Source: Notospermus geniculatus (taxonomy: Eukaryota; Nemertea; Pilidiophora; Heteronemertea; Lineidae). Taken from it: a DNA stretch of 64,000 nt. Below, piece by piece: positions 9,964-21,700 of this stretch. Made by a program: the position numbers and the translations under genes. The notes beneath the pieces are model-generated. The model was given only the letters and a program-made list of their open reading frames with translations. It was not told the origin of the DNA and did no database searches. The stretch is taken from contig NMRB01001623.1 in the NCBI GenBank assembly GCA_002633025.1, positions 41,852 to 105,851 on the forward strand, given 5' to 3'. How positions within the stretch are numbered: the first letter of the stretch is position 1; each line of letters begins with the position of its first letter.

Positions 9964-12152
9964 ATGAAGGTACTTGTTCTTCTGATGTTTGTGGGTGTAG
10001 CTCTTGCGCTTTCACCGATGCCGACGGAGGAACCGGAGAGACCAACGTTTATTCCGGAGACACGTCCACCGCCGACACCGACGGGGTATCCGCGGTTTCA
10101 TGGGCTGACGACGGAGGAACCGCGGATACCAGATTGGACACGTCCACCGCCGACACGAGAATGGACTACGGAGGCATTTCCAACGCCGAGACCAACGTGG
10201 TGGCCGGGGAAACGTCCACCGCGGTTTCATGGGCTGAGAACAACGTGGATTCCACCGCGGTTTCGGGGGCCGAGAACAACGTGGATTCCACCGCGGTTTC
10301 AGTATCCGAGAACGACGGAGTTCCCCTATCGTCACCGCCATGACCACGGTCACAGGGTAAGTTACGGTGATATCTGCTGACTAAGTCCTTTATCAATCAC
10401 GTACCCAGATCTACCTCATCCGAGGATATCTCTGGAAAGGGCTACGACTTGACCACTGGCAGCGTGCCAAAATACCTGTTTCACGCAATATTTCGTTATT
10501 TGATGACTGAAAAATATCATATATGCCTAAAAAGCCATATAATACCCCAAAACACGAAGTTGTTTGAGTATTAGAGCAATTTCAACGAATAGTTAGTTGA
10601 GAACTATTTGACATCATGCCGCGGTGCCAGCCTCGGTGTGATTCGCCTCAAAATTAGTACATATCGATGCGCTGATGCAAACAACGCGCATGCGCAGTAT
10701 TCCTAAAGTAGTACCGGTCGCAGCCGTTTCCAGTGGTGTTGTAGGAACGTAAACCCACTGGGGACGAGTTTGGTCCTTTATTGCTGATAAAAGAGCAGAC
10801 AGACCAAGGTGACAAAGTGAGTTTGACCTGATGTCAGCTGACCTACGACCTCTGGCCCACTTTTGCATATTTCAGGGCCCATCAGTGGGCCAATGTAGGC
10901 CTACTACTCAATTATATTTTGGATTGATTGCAACGATATATTGATCTTTTTTCAGGAAGAGTTTGACCTTGAGAGACGTGTGCATATGGAGCTGTTCAGG
11001 TCAGGCAGTAAGTAATATAAGCATATTTGACTAAGGTCTGAATGATTGGTGATTTCCAGATATCTTCGAAGGTATCAAAAAGGTTGTGAAATGAGCCACC
11101 TGCTGCACTCCCTCTTCTGGGAGGCACTCTGAGCGGTTGGACCATTTTACGACCTCTCGTCAAGGACGTCGTGACGCGACATTTGACAATGTACTCTGCT
11201 TTTTACGTCTTTGGTCGCACCGCTCACAGCGCCGCCCTGTCGGGGGAAAAAGGTTATATTCATTATGAGCCTTTCCAAGTGAAAAGTGAAGGGCAAAATT
11301 GTGCAAAATCATTTGGGAGTCACTTGCATCATGACTGTTAAATTCAGTTCACGTCGATGAATAATTCTCGGGTAAATAGGAATGGCTCAGCCACAGCCAT
11401 TTTCAAAGAGGAAGCTTGGTACATGCGCACAGACATTCCATGGGAGGATTTCGAAAATGGCTGAGCGATCAGCAGCACACAACGGCGCGTGTTCGGGTCA
11501 CAGGCAACTGGGGATACGGCCCGAACGCTGTTCCCAAAGCATTATTGCTCAGGGTACGCATTGTTTAACGCAGCGGGCGGGCTACATCACATCATTTTTC
11601 GGCGAGGGTCTCTTCTCCCAGAAAAACGCCACTCGCCTACACCTTCAACAATAACTTTCGTGTTCCATTTTTTCAGTGTCCATCTTAAGATCCACTCGTG
11701 GAATTGCGTGGGGCTTCAATAGACGTAAGTACATGTAGTGGCAACATAGGTTTCCCAGTGACGTCACGCTTGTCACGTGAGTGGCCGTCAGAATGACGTC
11801 ACTCAGCGTATAGTGAGACCAAAGTTGATAAATAGGAGCGAGGTAAAAACCCCTGTAATAGAGTTTTGGTAGCGAGGTACATTTATAAAACCAAAGAAAC
11901 GAGCAAATCCAAAATGTGATATTCATATCTATATATTACACTATAGAAAACGTTTGTACCGTGTATATAGTGTAATATATAGATATGAATATCACATTTT
12001 GGATTTGCTCGTTTCTTTGGTTTTATAAAAACCCCTGTATTGACGCACGCTAACATGGTCTTCATTTATTTTCAGTCATTAACTGCGCAGCCCGTCAGTG
12101 CGAAAACCGTGAAAGAAGGGAAAGGAGAAGAGACGGTTGGAGAAAACATTAG
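9964..12152 (+). CDS. Secreted Pro/Arg-rich peptide precursor, copy 1 (family not recognised)
   Basis: Four coding exons: 9964-10356, 10956-11007, 11677-11724 and 12076-12152, joined in phases 0, 1 and 1 to give 189 residues. All donors are GTAAGT, and acceptors follow T-rich tracts. The ATG lies in AAAATGA, 10 bases after an acceptor. Residues 1-15 (MKVLVLLMFVGVALA) form a signal peptide. Residues 16-131 are rich in Pro, Arg, Thr and Trp, with repeats of the type RTTWIPPRFRGP and a His-rich end (RHRHDHGHR). The two small exons encode EEFDLERRVHMELFRSG and SILRSTRGIAWGFNR. The last gives NCAARQCE, a CX4C loop, then a strongly basic tail and TAG. A possible poly(A) signal AATAAA is at 12627. 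Pro/Arg-rich segments and a disulphide-capable basic C-terminus recall antimicrobial peptide precursors; that is inference. An adhesive or matrix role is the main alternative. Exon structure is supported by the paralog at 18-23 kb. Confidence 0.75.
11882..12028. mobile_element. Near-perfect hairpin MITE in the last intron of gene copy 1
   Basis: Arms of about 60 bases begin TTTATAAAACCAAAGAAACG and end with the inverse. The arms are nearly identical, so the insertion is young. Unit II lacks it (23150-23170 reads straight through). A short duplication of AAAACCCCTGTA accompanies the insertion. It sits 48 bases before the last acceptor. Confidence 0.85.
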
Positions 12153-12537
12153 GGATCGCCGTACGCAGGCCAAGCAGGAAGTGGACCGTCCCACACGAGG
12201 CACTAGTTATATTAGAGAAAAAATGCCCTTGTAATATATCGACATCCCCTGCCAACCTACTACGCCTGATTTGATGCAAATGACGCCCTAATAATGTTGC
12301 AGTTCTAGCCTTTAGACGTACAGTTATCAAAGTCTTCACCCCAACACACGCACACGTACATACGTCAGTCACTAATATAAAAACCTTTTTCACGAGTTTG
12401 ATGTTCCCCGGTCACCGTGCAAATTCGTCTTTTATCGGGATCTGCCGTGTTCCAGTGAAATGGCGATCTCTGCTGATGACTTTATTTGATCAACCTCCGT
12501 GCAGGGTCGGCAACAACCAGATCAAGGCTTTGGCCGT

Positions 12538-12618
12538 GTTCGGAAAGCTTCCCCGAGGAAATTTCTTCCCCGAGCTTCGGGGAATGTGAGCATGCCCAGT
12601 AAAGGCGAAATTCCGAAC
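12538..12618. repeat. Short inverted-repeat insertion in the Unit I 3' flank
   Basis: GTTCGGAA at 12538 is matched by TTCCGAAC at 12611, with an inner palindrome around CCCCGAG and CTTCGGGG. Unit II has unrelated sequence here (23799-24016), so one copy was replaced or inserted into after duplication. Confidence 0.55.
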
Positions 12619-13250
12619 GATATAAAAATAAACATCTTCATGAAGAACCTTTTTGACTTGATTGTGTCTCATCTCAAACCAAACAATGTCTTCCATAAAA
12701 ACTCCTCTCAGAAGCCAATTACCACAAGAATGATGCTATACAATGAGAGTTATTATAGCTTATTACACCCATCTACCGCTCTCATCACTTTTTGAGGAAA
12801 AAACCTCCGTCACTTTCAGCGAAGGGTAATCTGACACACTGCCTTTGAGACAAATAATGTGCTTGTTTTTGTTTTTGCCTAAACTCCCACTCTCTTATTT
12901 GCCAACAGCGGTCGAGCCGTACCTTTTTTTAAAAAAGCGTGCTGCTGTTCGTTTTCAACAACATGTACATGTACATGTACGTGACAACATTCCCAGGGAC
13001 CCACAACTTAAACCTCATGGAACGATAGAAGTGTGGACACCTTTGACAGTGGGACATTCTTTCCTCTTACACCAGCTGCCTAATACTAATACCATTCCTA
13101 GTGTGCCGGTGTGGAAGACTACTATAGATCCATGCGTTTGATTGAATTGTCAGCTTTACATGTGACACTCGTTCCTTGCTTCCCACAATGAACAGAACAG
13201 CCCAAGTGACTTGGCTTCACTTAGGGCTTTCACAGCCCTATACATGGCGC

Positions 13251-13336
13251 ATCCTCCCATCGCAGGGCTTTGGTCTCGCTCCTCTTCATGCGAGCGTATG
13301 AAGAGGAGCGAGACCAAAGCCCTGCGATGGGAGGAT
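13251..13336. repeat. Long hairpin, copy 2
   Basis: Same hairpin as 4557-4640, here with perfectly complementary arms. The GTAC that follows it is the insertion point of the 1,960-bp element. Confidence 0.9.
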
Positions 13337-14361
13337 GTACACTCTTGATCATAAGTAAATCCGCACCACACATTCTTGAATTACTCAATAAGTACTCATT
13401 ATTTTTTCCCAATTTTTGGACAAGTGAAAGGCACATGTAATGTCTAACACATCCCGTTTCAGTTTTTCAAACTGACGAACATTCGTGTCTTCCACAGCAG
13501 TTCAAAGAGGGCAGGCTGGTTTGGAGGTTTCACCAACTGAAGTTTTCATCAAATTTTTCACCTGCACAACCTTCAGCCTTGGTCACTAAGTGACAGACAA
13601 GACAAATTTTTAAAAAAATATATCAAGATCTCGCCAAAAAATGCATTTTTGTTCATAATTTCACCACTTGCTTGGCAACCCAGTGAACTCAACTGTGAGA
13701 TGCCCCCTCGCTATACATGTACTATGCAAACAGGACACTGTATTGTGTTTTGGCGGCCGGACAATTTGAATTGAACTATGGTTGAAAGCATGAAATTGAT
13801 CTGTTGTGGTTGGTGTTACTCCAACCACAATGATTCTGAATAACAATTGGCCTGTTCAACTAGCCATTCTAAACCACCTTGGTCACAGTGAGCCTTGTTT
13901 TCAATGGATAATGCATTAGCCTCGTTTTAACCACACCGGGCTTTGGTGTCGCAACCAAAACCGCCGACCATGTGTTTCTCGCTTCGAGCATTCAGAGAGG
14001 CGGTGCAGAGAATATGGGCGAGATTTATACTCACTGACCTATCCCAAGAATGTTTTGTATCATAAGCTACACATCCTGCGGAAAATCCGTTGAAGAAAGC
14101 GCCCTGCTGTCTCATTTCGGCTCCTGCAGCTTGTTGGGCCTAGCGCTGCACACCGATGTACACGATGTAGGCACGATGTACATGTTGTTACACAGTGACG
14201 TCGCGTCATCGACGTAGCGTCATCCGCGGAGCCGGATGCCGGGTCGGATTGACTCTGAACATCTCAAAATAGGCCTATTTGCAATCAAATCGCACTGAAC
14301 TGAATAGGCCTATGAATGTTTTAGTGCCAGAAAGGTTTATGGAAAGGTGGTTTAGAATAGA

Positions 14362-14527
14362 AATTGATACCTCACTGTCGGTATTGGTCGTCTCACCAAA
14401 CCCGCTCGGGTGGAGCTGTCATTCCGACCTAAACCCTCGGCGAAGCGCCTCGGGTTTAGGTCTGCATTTTAGCTCCACCCTCGCGGGTTTGGTGAGACAA
14501 CCAATACCTCCAGTTCGGTATCAATTC
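14362..14527. mobile_element. Hairpin element nested in the 1,960-bp element
   Basis: AATTGATACCTCACTG and inner GTATTGGTCGTCTCACCAAA are mirrored at the right end. The centre CCTCGGCGAAGCGCCTCGG is palindromic. Confidence 0.75.
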
Positions 14528-14569
14528 CTTAAACATTCAATTCAGGGCATTGACTGGGGACAAGTTTAA

Positions 14570-14930
14570 AGCCTCGCTTATGTCGCCCTACGCTGTGATA
14601 GAAACAGCGTCAACAAGTTGCAACTCATAACTTATGTCACCACCGACTAGAAAAATACCGATCGGTCGCAACTGCCTGGAACTACTAGTAGTTTATCGCC
14701 GTCTTTTGAGTGCGTATGTCGACACTGATTTCTTTTGATTTTAAGTAAAACGTGCTGAAGTTGAACACGTGCGATTTTCTGGATCTGGATATTTGTAGTT
14801 TGCAACTAGTTACTCTCTGACGCCCGAGAGCTTATGTCACCAGTAGTTGTGACTAATTAGTTCCAACTACGCGCCGATTATCAGTTGCCAACTAGTTCTG
14901 ACTGAACGTAAGGGCGACATAAGCGAGGCT
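14570..14930. mobile_element. MITE with AGCCTCGCTTATGTCGCCCT termini and TAA duplication
   Basis: Begins AGCCTCGCTTATGTCGCCCT and ends AGGGCGACATAAGCGAGGCT. TAA directly flanks both sides (14567-14569 and 14931-14933). A 3-base TWA target duplication is typical of PIF/Harbinger elements. The inner region repeats AACTAGTT-like motifs. Confidence 0.75.
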
Positions 14931-15858
14931 TAAGGGACCATCTCACAGTTGGGTTCACTGATTGCCAAGCATGTGGCGAGATTTTGGACAAAAATGCAAT
15001 TTTTGGCGAGATCTTGATATATTTTTGGAAAATTTTCACTGGACTGTCGCTTAATGACCAAGGCTGAAGGTTATGGAGGTGAAAAATGTGATGAAAACTT
15101 CAGTTGGTGAAACCTCCAAACCAGCCTGCCCTCTTTGAACTGCTCTGGACGACAGTGCTGTTGGTCGATTTGAATAATTGAAGCGGAATGTGTTAGACAA
15201 TGCATGTGGCTTTCACATGTCCAAAAATTGGGAAAAAAATAATTAGTAATTATCGAGTAAATCAAGAATATCTTGTGCGGATTTACTTATGATCAAGAGT
15301 GTACATAGCGGTGATAAAGCCACAACTACGTGTATTCTGACAGGTGTTCCATGGTTCACTCTGTACTGCCTTAATTACCCATGAAGTTTCCAGCCCATTT
15401 TACCATGTAGATAAACCACTTCTCATTTCGGTATTCCACGGTAACTCCACTTTCCATTGACTACGTAGGCCTACTTTCGATTGGTTTTATTTCTAAGCTC
15501 AATCTTACTTGGCGTTCACAATCTTTACGACGAATCTGTTGAAATCAGGTACATGTAAAGCGCTAAAGTCTACGCTCAGGAAACGCTATCATAACTTTCC
15601 TGTGACGTGCATACAGTCGAAATGTAACGCGGTCATTCATTGGTTCGACCATCTTGAGTTTTCACTGGAGACCGCCTCATAATTATACTAATGGCCCCAT
15701 TTGAATAATTCAACTCGGGGAGATTCTCGGAGGAAATTGAGGCAATACAAATGATGATTTAATGGGTGGAGAGTTTTGTAGAGGCCTATGTCGTAATGAA
15801 TGGAAAAGGCAATGTCATTGTTTTTATTGGTAGTAGTGGAAGCCAAAACAAGGTAGAC

Positions 15859-16079
15859 TAGTTCCCGATCTCACCGGTGGGATACTGAGATCGGTAGCGC
15901 CTGTCGTCCATAATCACGTGTCGGTCCGAAAAGCGATGATGAAACCCGCTGATTGGTTGAAAAACCATCGATTGCTCTTTTATTTGCTAACCAGCACGTT
16001 GGAAACAACGATCACGTGATTACGAACGGCGTGCGCTACTGAGGTCAATACTTAATCCTAGTGGTGAGCTTGGGAACTA
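15859..16079. mobile_element. MITE with TAGTTCCC termini, Unit II copy
   Basis: Counterpart of 5641-5858, with several substitutions and small indels. It predates the tandem duplication. Confidence 0.75.
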
Positions 16080-16425
16080 ATCTGAAAACAAGACAAGTTA
16101 GAGCTCTCTTTAGTTCATCTTCCGTTGAACATCATCGTCTTCAGTTAATTGACATTAGACATGCCCAATGCTGTGTTCACATTTTTCATTATTAGACTTG
16201 CTGCAGGATATCCCATTTAAAATCGACCCGATATGTCACAGGCTGTGGTGCACTGATAAGCTTCATCAATTTCACCAACTTCTTCATTATTTTCAATGTA
16301 CGAAGTCATTAAAATCAACTCGTCATTTTATTATGATATCGTAACCATGGGTGAAAAAAACTACAATTATAAAATGCGTTGATTTGTGGAAAGTAAATGA
16401 TTACGAGAAACCCGCATAACATTTG

Positions 16426-16772
16426 ATCCCGATAGGTCGACGCTGCGATCGGTGTGACGTAATTTGTCCAACCAGGCCACGTGACATTGCACGCTTGTTT
16501 GATTCGCTGTGCGCTGTATTGAGTTTAATCACTTGACACTCACGTGATCTCAAAATGGCGACACCACCGTAACAGCAAGAGTACCATCCGGAACCGGGCG
16601 TTGAATTTTGACAAGGGCCACTCCATTATTCAGTGGTGCGACCCCATATTGGCTGGTATTCATAAAAGTTAGCAAATGCTTTTACCTAAGATTTTCACAG
16701 CAAAGTCCAATGTAAATGCACTACAAAACTTGAAGTAAAAGCATCTGCTAACTTTATGAATACCAGCCATTG
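16426..16772. repeat. Unit II insertion creating an inverted repeat
   Basis: About 260 bases (16426-16688) not present in Unit I. The end of the insert (TGGCTGGTATTCATAAAAGT, from 16649) is the inverse of adjacent sequence at 16735-16772, so a hairpin is formed across the boundary. No coding potential. Confidence 0.6.
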
Positions 16773-17024
16773 GCCGAGTTCTCGCTCTTTCGCCTGGTAC
16801 CAAGACTGATTTTTGTTGTCCCGGTGGGCGAGTTGCTCAGGCCTATGACATGTCTGCATCATAATGGACTGTATTGAATTACCCACTTGTTTCACTTCGT
16901 CAAATAATAGCTTTTGTTTTGGCATCAAACTCTCACAAAAGCAGTTGGTGTCAAATGTGTGCAGCCGTCCAGGTGGTGAGATGAGACGGTAATTTAATCC
17001 GTTCAGAACAGGAACGAAAAACAA
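16695..17024 (-). repeat. Third copy of the minus-strand ORF repeat
   Basis: Minus-strand open frame of about 105 codons matching those at 6245-6550 and 7021-7341, with a handful of replacement changes (SLMPKQ against SLTQKQ and SLTPKQ). No ATG start at the 5' end; TTG instead. Kept open in all three copies, but the copies are recent and the evidence for translation is weak. Confidence 0.5.
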
Positions 17025-17955
17025 CTATTGAATTTATTGTATGTTTGGCTCGCTCCCAAAAAGCGTTGCGTCTCGTCTGTAGGCAGTGTGGAGGAAGAGA
17101 TTGGGGATGATAGTGTTGAGAGGAACTACAACATGATCAATTCAAACACCAGCCATCACGTTATCTTCCACAACGTCTCTAAAATCTACTATCTACATAT
17201 TTACTTTTCGAATACTAACGAGTAGGCCTATGTTCTGTCCGGAGTAGGCCCCTACCTCATGTCCATATTAAGGAACGAAATTAAAAAATGCCCCAAATCA
17301 CTGCAAACAGGACTGGCAGTCCACAGAAACCTGTAAATCTGTCCCGCAAAAATTGGCCTCCTTCACTTAATAGCGCATGTAACTAATTATTCTGTACTTA
17401 CGCTATAGGCCAACTTCGCCCCTAATTTGCATATGGTAATAAGGGAGCACTGTACCAGCCTCCTCGTTATCATATTGTAAAAAGTGGAGTCTGTGATAAG
17501 AGTACTGTTGTGTTCGGGTATTTGTATGCGGTTACACCATCTTTTTCCTTTAAATTTCAAAAACATTTTGTGAGATTAACCACGGGTTTATAAGACCAGT
17601 TACCTTTTGACTGACTTCATCTGTACCAGTCATAAATCAGGTGACGTCCCGCCGCAATGGGCTCAACATCGTGATCAGTTTGCTTTAAGAGCCAAAAGCA
17701 AAAGTCAACTGCGTAGATGCTGTTGTTCCTGCCTACTATTGAAATTGACAGGCACCTGGCTTTTGTGCCGCTTTCATTTGGCACTCATAAGTGAAAAGGA
17801 TGAAGCGGTAAAGTTTGACCAGCCGATGTCTGCTGACGGAGGGACTGCCATCGAGTGGGCTCTGAAAAACTTGAATGAATAGAGGTGGGAAAAGGATCAA
17901 CAGCGTTTATTGAAATCAATGCAGGTGCAGACCGGGGTGTAGAACAATGGCTGGG

Positions 17956-17962
17956 TATAAAA
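17956..17962 (+). promoter_or_regulatory. TATA box of gene copy 2
   Basis: GGGTATAAAACGAG is identical to the Unit I promoter core. The predicted first exon ends at the GTAAGT donor at 18056. The upstream MITE found in Unit I (8057-8481) is absent, so the two promoters differ in their distal context. Confidence 0.6.
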
Positions 17963-18429
17963 CGAGTCTGTTTGACGAGCACCAGACATATCCTGTTTTC
18001 GCAGTATCCGAGTTTCAACTCCTCGTTTGGCGCTCTCCAGATAATACTGATATAGGTAAGTGTCACTCTTGGAATTCAAAGCTTCTCTTCTCTCACTATT
18101 TCTCAAGTCTTTCTAAGAAGACTTTTCCAAATTCAAAACTGAACAGTTTGCTCTTTGGGACAATCTACTATTGTTTGCCTTACGCTGAGCCCACGGAGAC
18201 AAACAACTGCATTACTCATAGTTGAATCATCTGATTCTCACCAGTCTATCTGACCTGACGCCCATCTAACCTGGTTTTAGAATCCATCACATTTCCCACT
18301 TCTGAGGAGCTCAGAGCCTCAGCCATTCATCGGTGTGCGAAGGCTAATCGACGTGCCAATCAAAATCCGTGTTACAAAATGTGCGCGGGAAGAGAAGAGA
18401 AAGTGCCGAACGGCGATTTGTTTATGAAT

Positions 18430-18763
18430 TAGCGCTGGGTTATAAACAGTGTCTCTCCTCTTCAGTATCTCAACAAAGATTTTAATTATATTTAGGAATA
18501 TAACTTTAACGGATATTATTTCAATTTCGTATAAACATGACTTCAATATTGAACTGCGGATTCAATATTGAAATCCGACTTCAATATTGAATCCGCAGTT
18601 CAATATTGAAATGTATGATTCAATATTGAATAGTGTGGTTCAATATTGAAGTCATGTTTATAAAAAATTGAAATAATGCCCATTAAAGTTATATTCCTAA
18701 ATATAATTAAAATCCTTGTTGAGATACTGAAGAGGGAGAGACACTGTTTATAACCCAGCGCTA
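18430..18763. mobile_element. Long palindromic element with TTCAATATTGAA units, Unit II
   Basis: Same termini as 9071-9374. Six TTCAATATTGAA palindromes are present, against five in Unit I, with a different spacer order, so the central array has changed copy number since duplication. Confidence 0.85.
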
Positions 18764-18794
18764 ATTCATTTTTTGGTAACATTCTTAAGTGTAA

Positions 18795-18795
18795 N
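18795..18795. other. Assembly gap (single N) that removes the gene start
   Basis: Sequence matching Unit I about 9403 (CATTCTTAAGTGTAA) runs to the N. Sequence matching Unit I about 10200, inside the signal-peptide exon, resumes immediately after. About 0.8 kb, including the ATG and signal peptide, is therefore missing or truly deleted. Confidence 0.85.
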
Positions 18796-18797
18796 GG

Positions 18798-21700
18798 ATG
18801 CCGGGGACACGTCCACCGCGGTTTGATGGGCTGAGAACAACGTGGATTCCACCGCGGTTTCGGGGGCCGAGAACAACCTGGATTCCACCGCAGTTTCGGT
18901 ATCCGACGAAGTCCTATCCCGACCGCCATGACCACGGTCACAGGGTAAGTTATGGTGATGTCTGCTGACTTACGACATCTGACCCACTTAGCTTACCACA
19001 GTGGCCCCTAGCCACTTATTCTTTAACTTCTTCGGATGTCAAGTAACATATTCAGGCGCTGATACAGATGGGGGGGGGGCGCACCCGGCGCACGCCCCCT
19101 CTTATTTTGGAAAATTCTTTGAGTCTGACCGAGAAATCGTAAAAAATAAAGGAGGTTTCTGATGTGAATGGCCTGGACGCGCGCCCTCTTTTGACAGATC
19201 GTGGATCCGCCCCTGATATTATTATTCTGTTAAATCTGATCAGGTACGGCGGCAGATGAGCTGTTTTCAGCTTTTCGTCCTCGTCGCAACGTGTTTCGAT
19301 TGCCCTGATTGGTTAACAACTACTATTGCATCGATGACCCTGATTGGTTAACAACTATTATTGTGTCGATGGCCCTGATTGGTTAATGAGTTTGTGTTGA
19401 TTCACCTGCGGCTGTAACTCCTGCGGTTCCAGCGCCACCGGAGAAACTGACCAAGTCCTTTATCAATCACGTACCCAGATCTACCTCATCCGAGGATATC
19501 TCTGGAAAGGGCTACGACTCAACCACTGGCAGCGTGCCAAAATACCTGTTTCACGCAATATTTCGTTATTTGATGACTGAAAAATATCATATATGCCTAA
19601 AAAGCCATATAATACCCCAAAACACGAAGTTGTTTAAGTATAGAGCAATTTCAACGAATAGTTAGTTGGGAACTATTTGATATCATGCCGCCGCGGGTGC
19701 CAGCCTCGGTGTGATTCGCCTCAAAATTAGTATATATCGATGCGCTGAAGCAAACAGTGCGCATGCGCAGTATTCCTAAAGTAGTACCGGTCGCAGCCGT
19801 TTCCAGTGGTGTTGTAGGAACGTAAACCCACTGGGGACGAGTTTGGTCCTTTATTGCTGATAAAAGGGCAGACCAAGGTGACAAAGTGAGTTTGACCTGA
19901 TGTCAGCTGACCTACGACCTCTGGCCCACTTTTGCATATTTCAGGGCCCATCAGTGGGCCAACGTAGGCCTACTACTCAATTATACTTTGGATTGATTGC
20001 AATGATATATTGATCTTTTTCAGGAAGAGTTTGACCTTGGGAGACGTGTGCAGATGGAGCTGTTCAGGTCAGGCGGTAAGTAATATAAGCATATTTGACT
20101 AAGGTCTGAATGATTGATGATTTCGAGATATCTTCGAAGGTATCAAAAAGGTTGTGAAATGAGCCACCTGCTGCACTCCCTCTTCTGGGAGGCACTCTGA
20201 GCGGTTGGACCATTTTACGACCTCTCGTCAAGGACGTCGTTAGGCAGTTTTAGCACGCTTACGTTTTACATTTACGATTACGATTTAGCGACGTCATGAC
20301 GTCATTACAGAGTGACGTGACGCCTTGTGACGCGATGGTGCGTCATCTGACGTAAGGCTTTCCGTGTATGGTAAAATGTTGTCGATGTATCCCATGTTTG
20401 TCCGGCTCTCAAAGACACATAGGTCCATCATTTTACTTGTAATCTTCACTACAACTTGGACATTTACCCATTATTAGGCGGGTCAAATTGAAAGCGATTT
20501 ACTTGATTATAAACATGAAGGATTTGGCGTTGATTAAATCGTAAGTTTCTTACGTATAGCAAGCGATTTGCGCGTAAACAACTCCCGCATAGCCGACGTC
20601 ATGACGTTTTCAAATCGTAATCGTAAATGTAAAACGTAAGCTTGCTAAAACTACCTATTTTACAATGTACTCTGCTTTTTACGTCTTTGGTCGCACCGCT
20701 CACAGCGCCGCCCTGTCGGGGAAAAAAGGTTATATTCATTATGAGCCTTTCAAAGTGAAAAAGGAAGGGCAAAATTGTGCAAAATCATTTGGGAGTCACT
20801 TGCATCGTCACTGTTCAATTAAGTTCACGTCGATGAATAATTCTCGGGTAAATATGAATGGCTCAGCCACAGCCATTTTTAGCTCACCTGGTGAGCTCTC
20901 ACGGTGGTGCAACGTCCGTCGTCGTCATCATCCGTAGTCCGTTAGCAGGGCACGTTTCGTAACCGCTGGAGCTATTGACCTGAAACTTTGGACACATATA
21001 CCCCTACGTCAGATAACCAATGACACCAAGTTTCGGTCCGATTCGATTCTTGTCCGATTCGATTCAGGTGGCCAAAGCCAAAAACATGAAAAGTGCACTA
21101 ACTTCTGAACTAATGACTGGATCATCTCCAAATTTTTATCATAGGTGTATCTAATTAGGATACATAACAAATACGTATTACGAGTTTTTGATTTGACCTA
21201 CTTTTCAAGGTGTCAGAGGTCAGAGTTATACAAAAGTAACGAACTTGCCACAGTTCATCAAATGTTTCACCAAGTGGCTTCATATCTTGCATAAACGTGT
21301 ATAGAGGGGTACCTTCAAAAATACCGAGTTTCGGCCCGATCGGACATCTAGTATGGCCGCCAGGTGGCGTAACCTGAAAATCATCTAAGAGCTATAACTC
21401 AGGAACCGCTTCACCCAGAGAGCTCGAACTTGATGTGTATCTCCCTCTGGATGACCTTTACATGAATGTCAAATTTCGGCTTGATTTAACTTCCAATATG
21501 GCCGCCAGGTGGCGTAACCCGAAAATCATCAAAGTGCTATAACTCAAGAACCACTCGACACAGAGTGCTCAACTTTGATATGTGGCTCCCTCGAGATGAT
21601 CTGTATGTGCCTGTTTAATTTTGGCCCGATTGGATGTCCAATATGGCCGCCAGGTGGTGTAACCCGAAAATCATCAATGTGCTATAACTCGAGAATGACT

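Larger units (their letters stand above)
4440..13123. repeat. Tandem duplication, Unit I (gene copy 1)
   Basis: Begins at GATTGAATTG (4440), matching 13142, and ends near GAAGACTACTA (about 13113), matching 24510. Most of the unit aligns base for base with Unit II, broken by insertions in one copy or the other. Insertions found only here are 5017-5460 (or a deletion in Unit II), 8057-8481, the 11882-12028 hairpin, the extra tandem copy 6253-7040, and 12538-12618. Confidence 0.85.
13341..15300. mobile_element. 1,960-bp DNA transposon-like element with about 365-base inverted arms
   Basis: Begins ACTCTTGATCATAAG and ends CTTATGATCAAGAGT. The inverted arms run about 365 bases (to about 13706 and from about 14937). 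Unit I reads GATGTACATGGCGG uninterrupted at the same point (4638-4651). The element is flanked by GTAC (13337-13340 and 15301-15304); a TA target with CACTC termini fits equally well. The interior has no transposase-length frame, only nested repeats at 14362-14527 and 14570-14930, so it is nonautonomous. Superfamily is not determined. Confidence 0.85.

Noticed and set aside
9849-10396. Other long frames over the Pro-rich exon (+ 164 codons, - 113 and 76 codons)
   Set aside because: They are shadows of the repetitive ACG/CCG-rich exon. Only the 9964 frame has an ATG with signal peptide, matching splice phases and a paralog.
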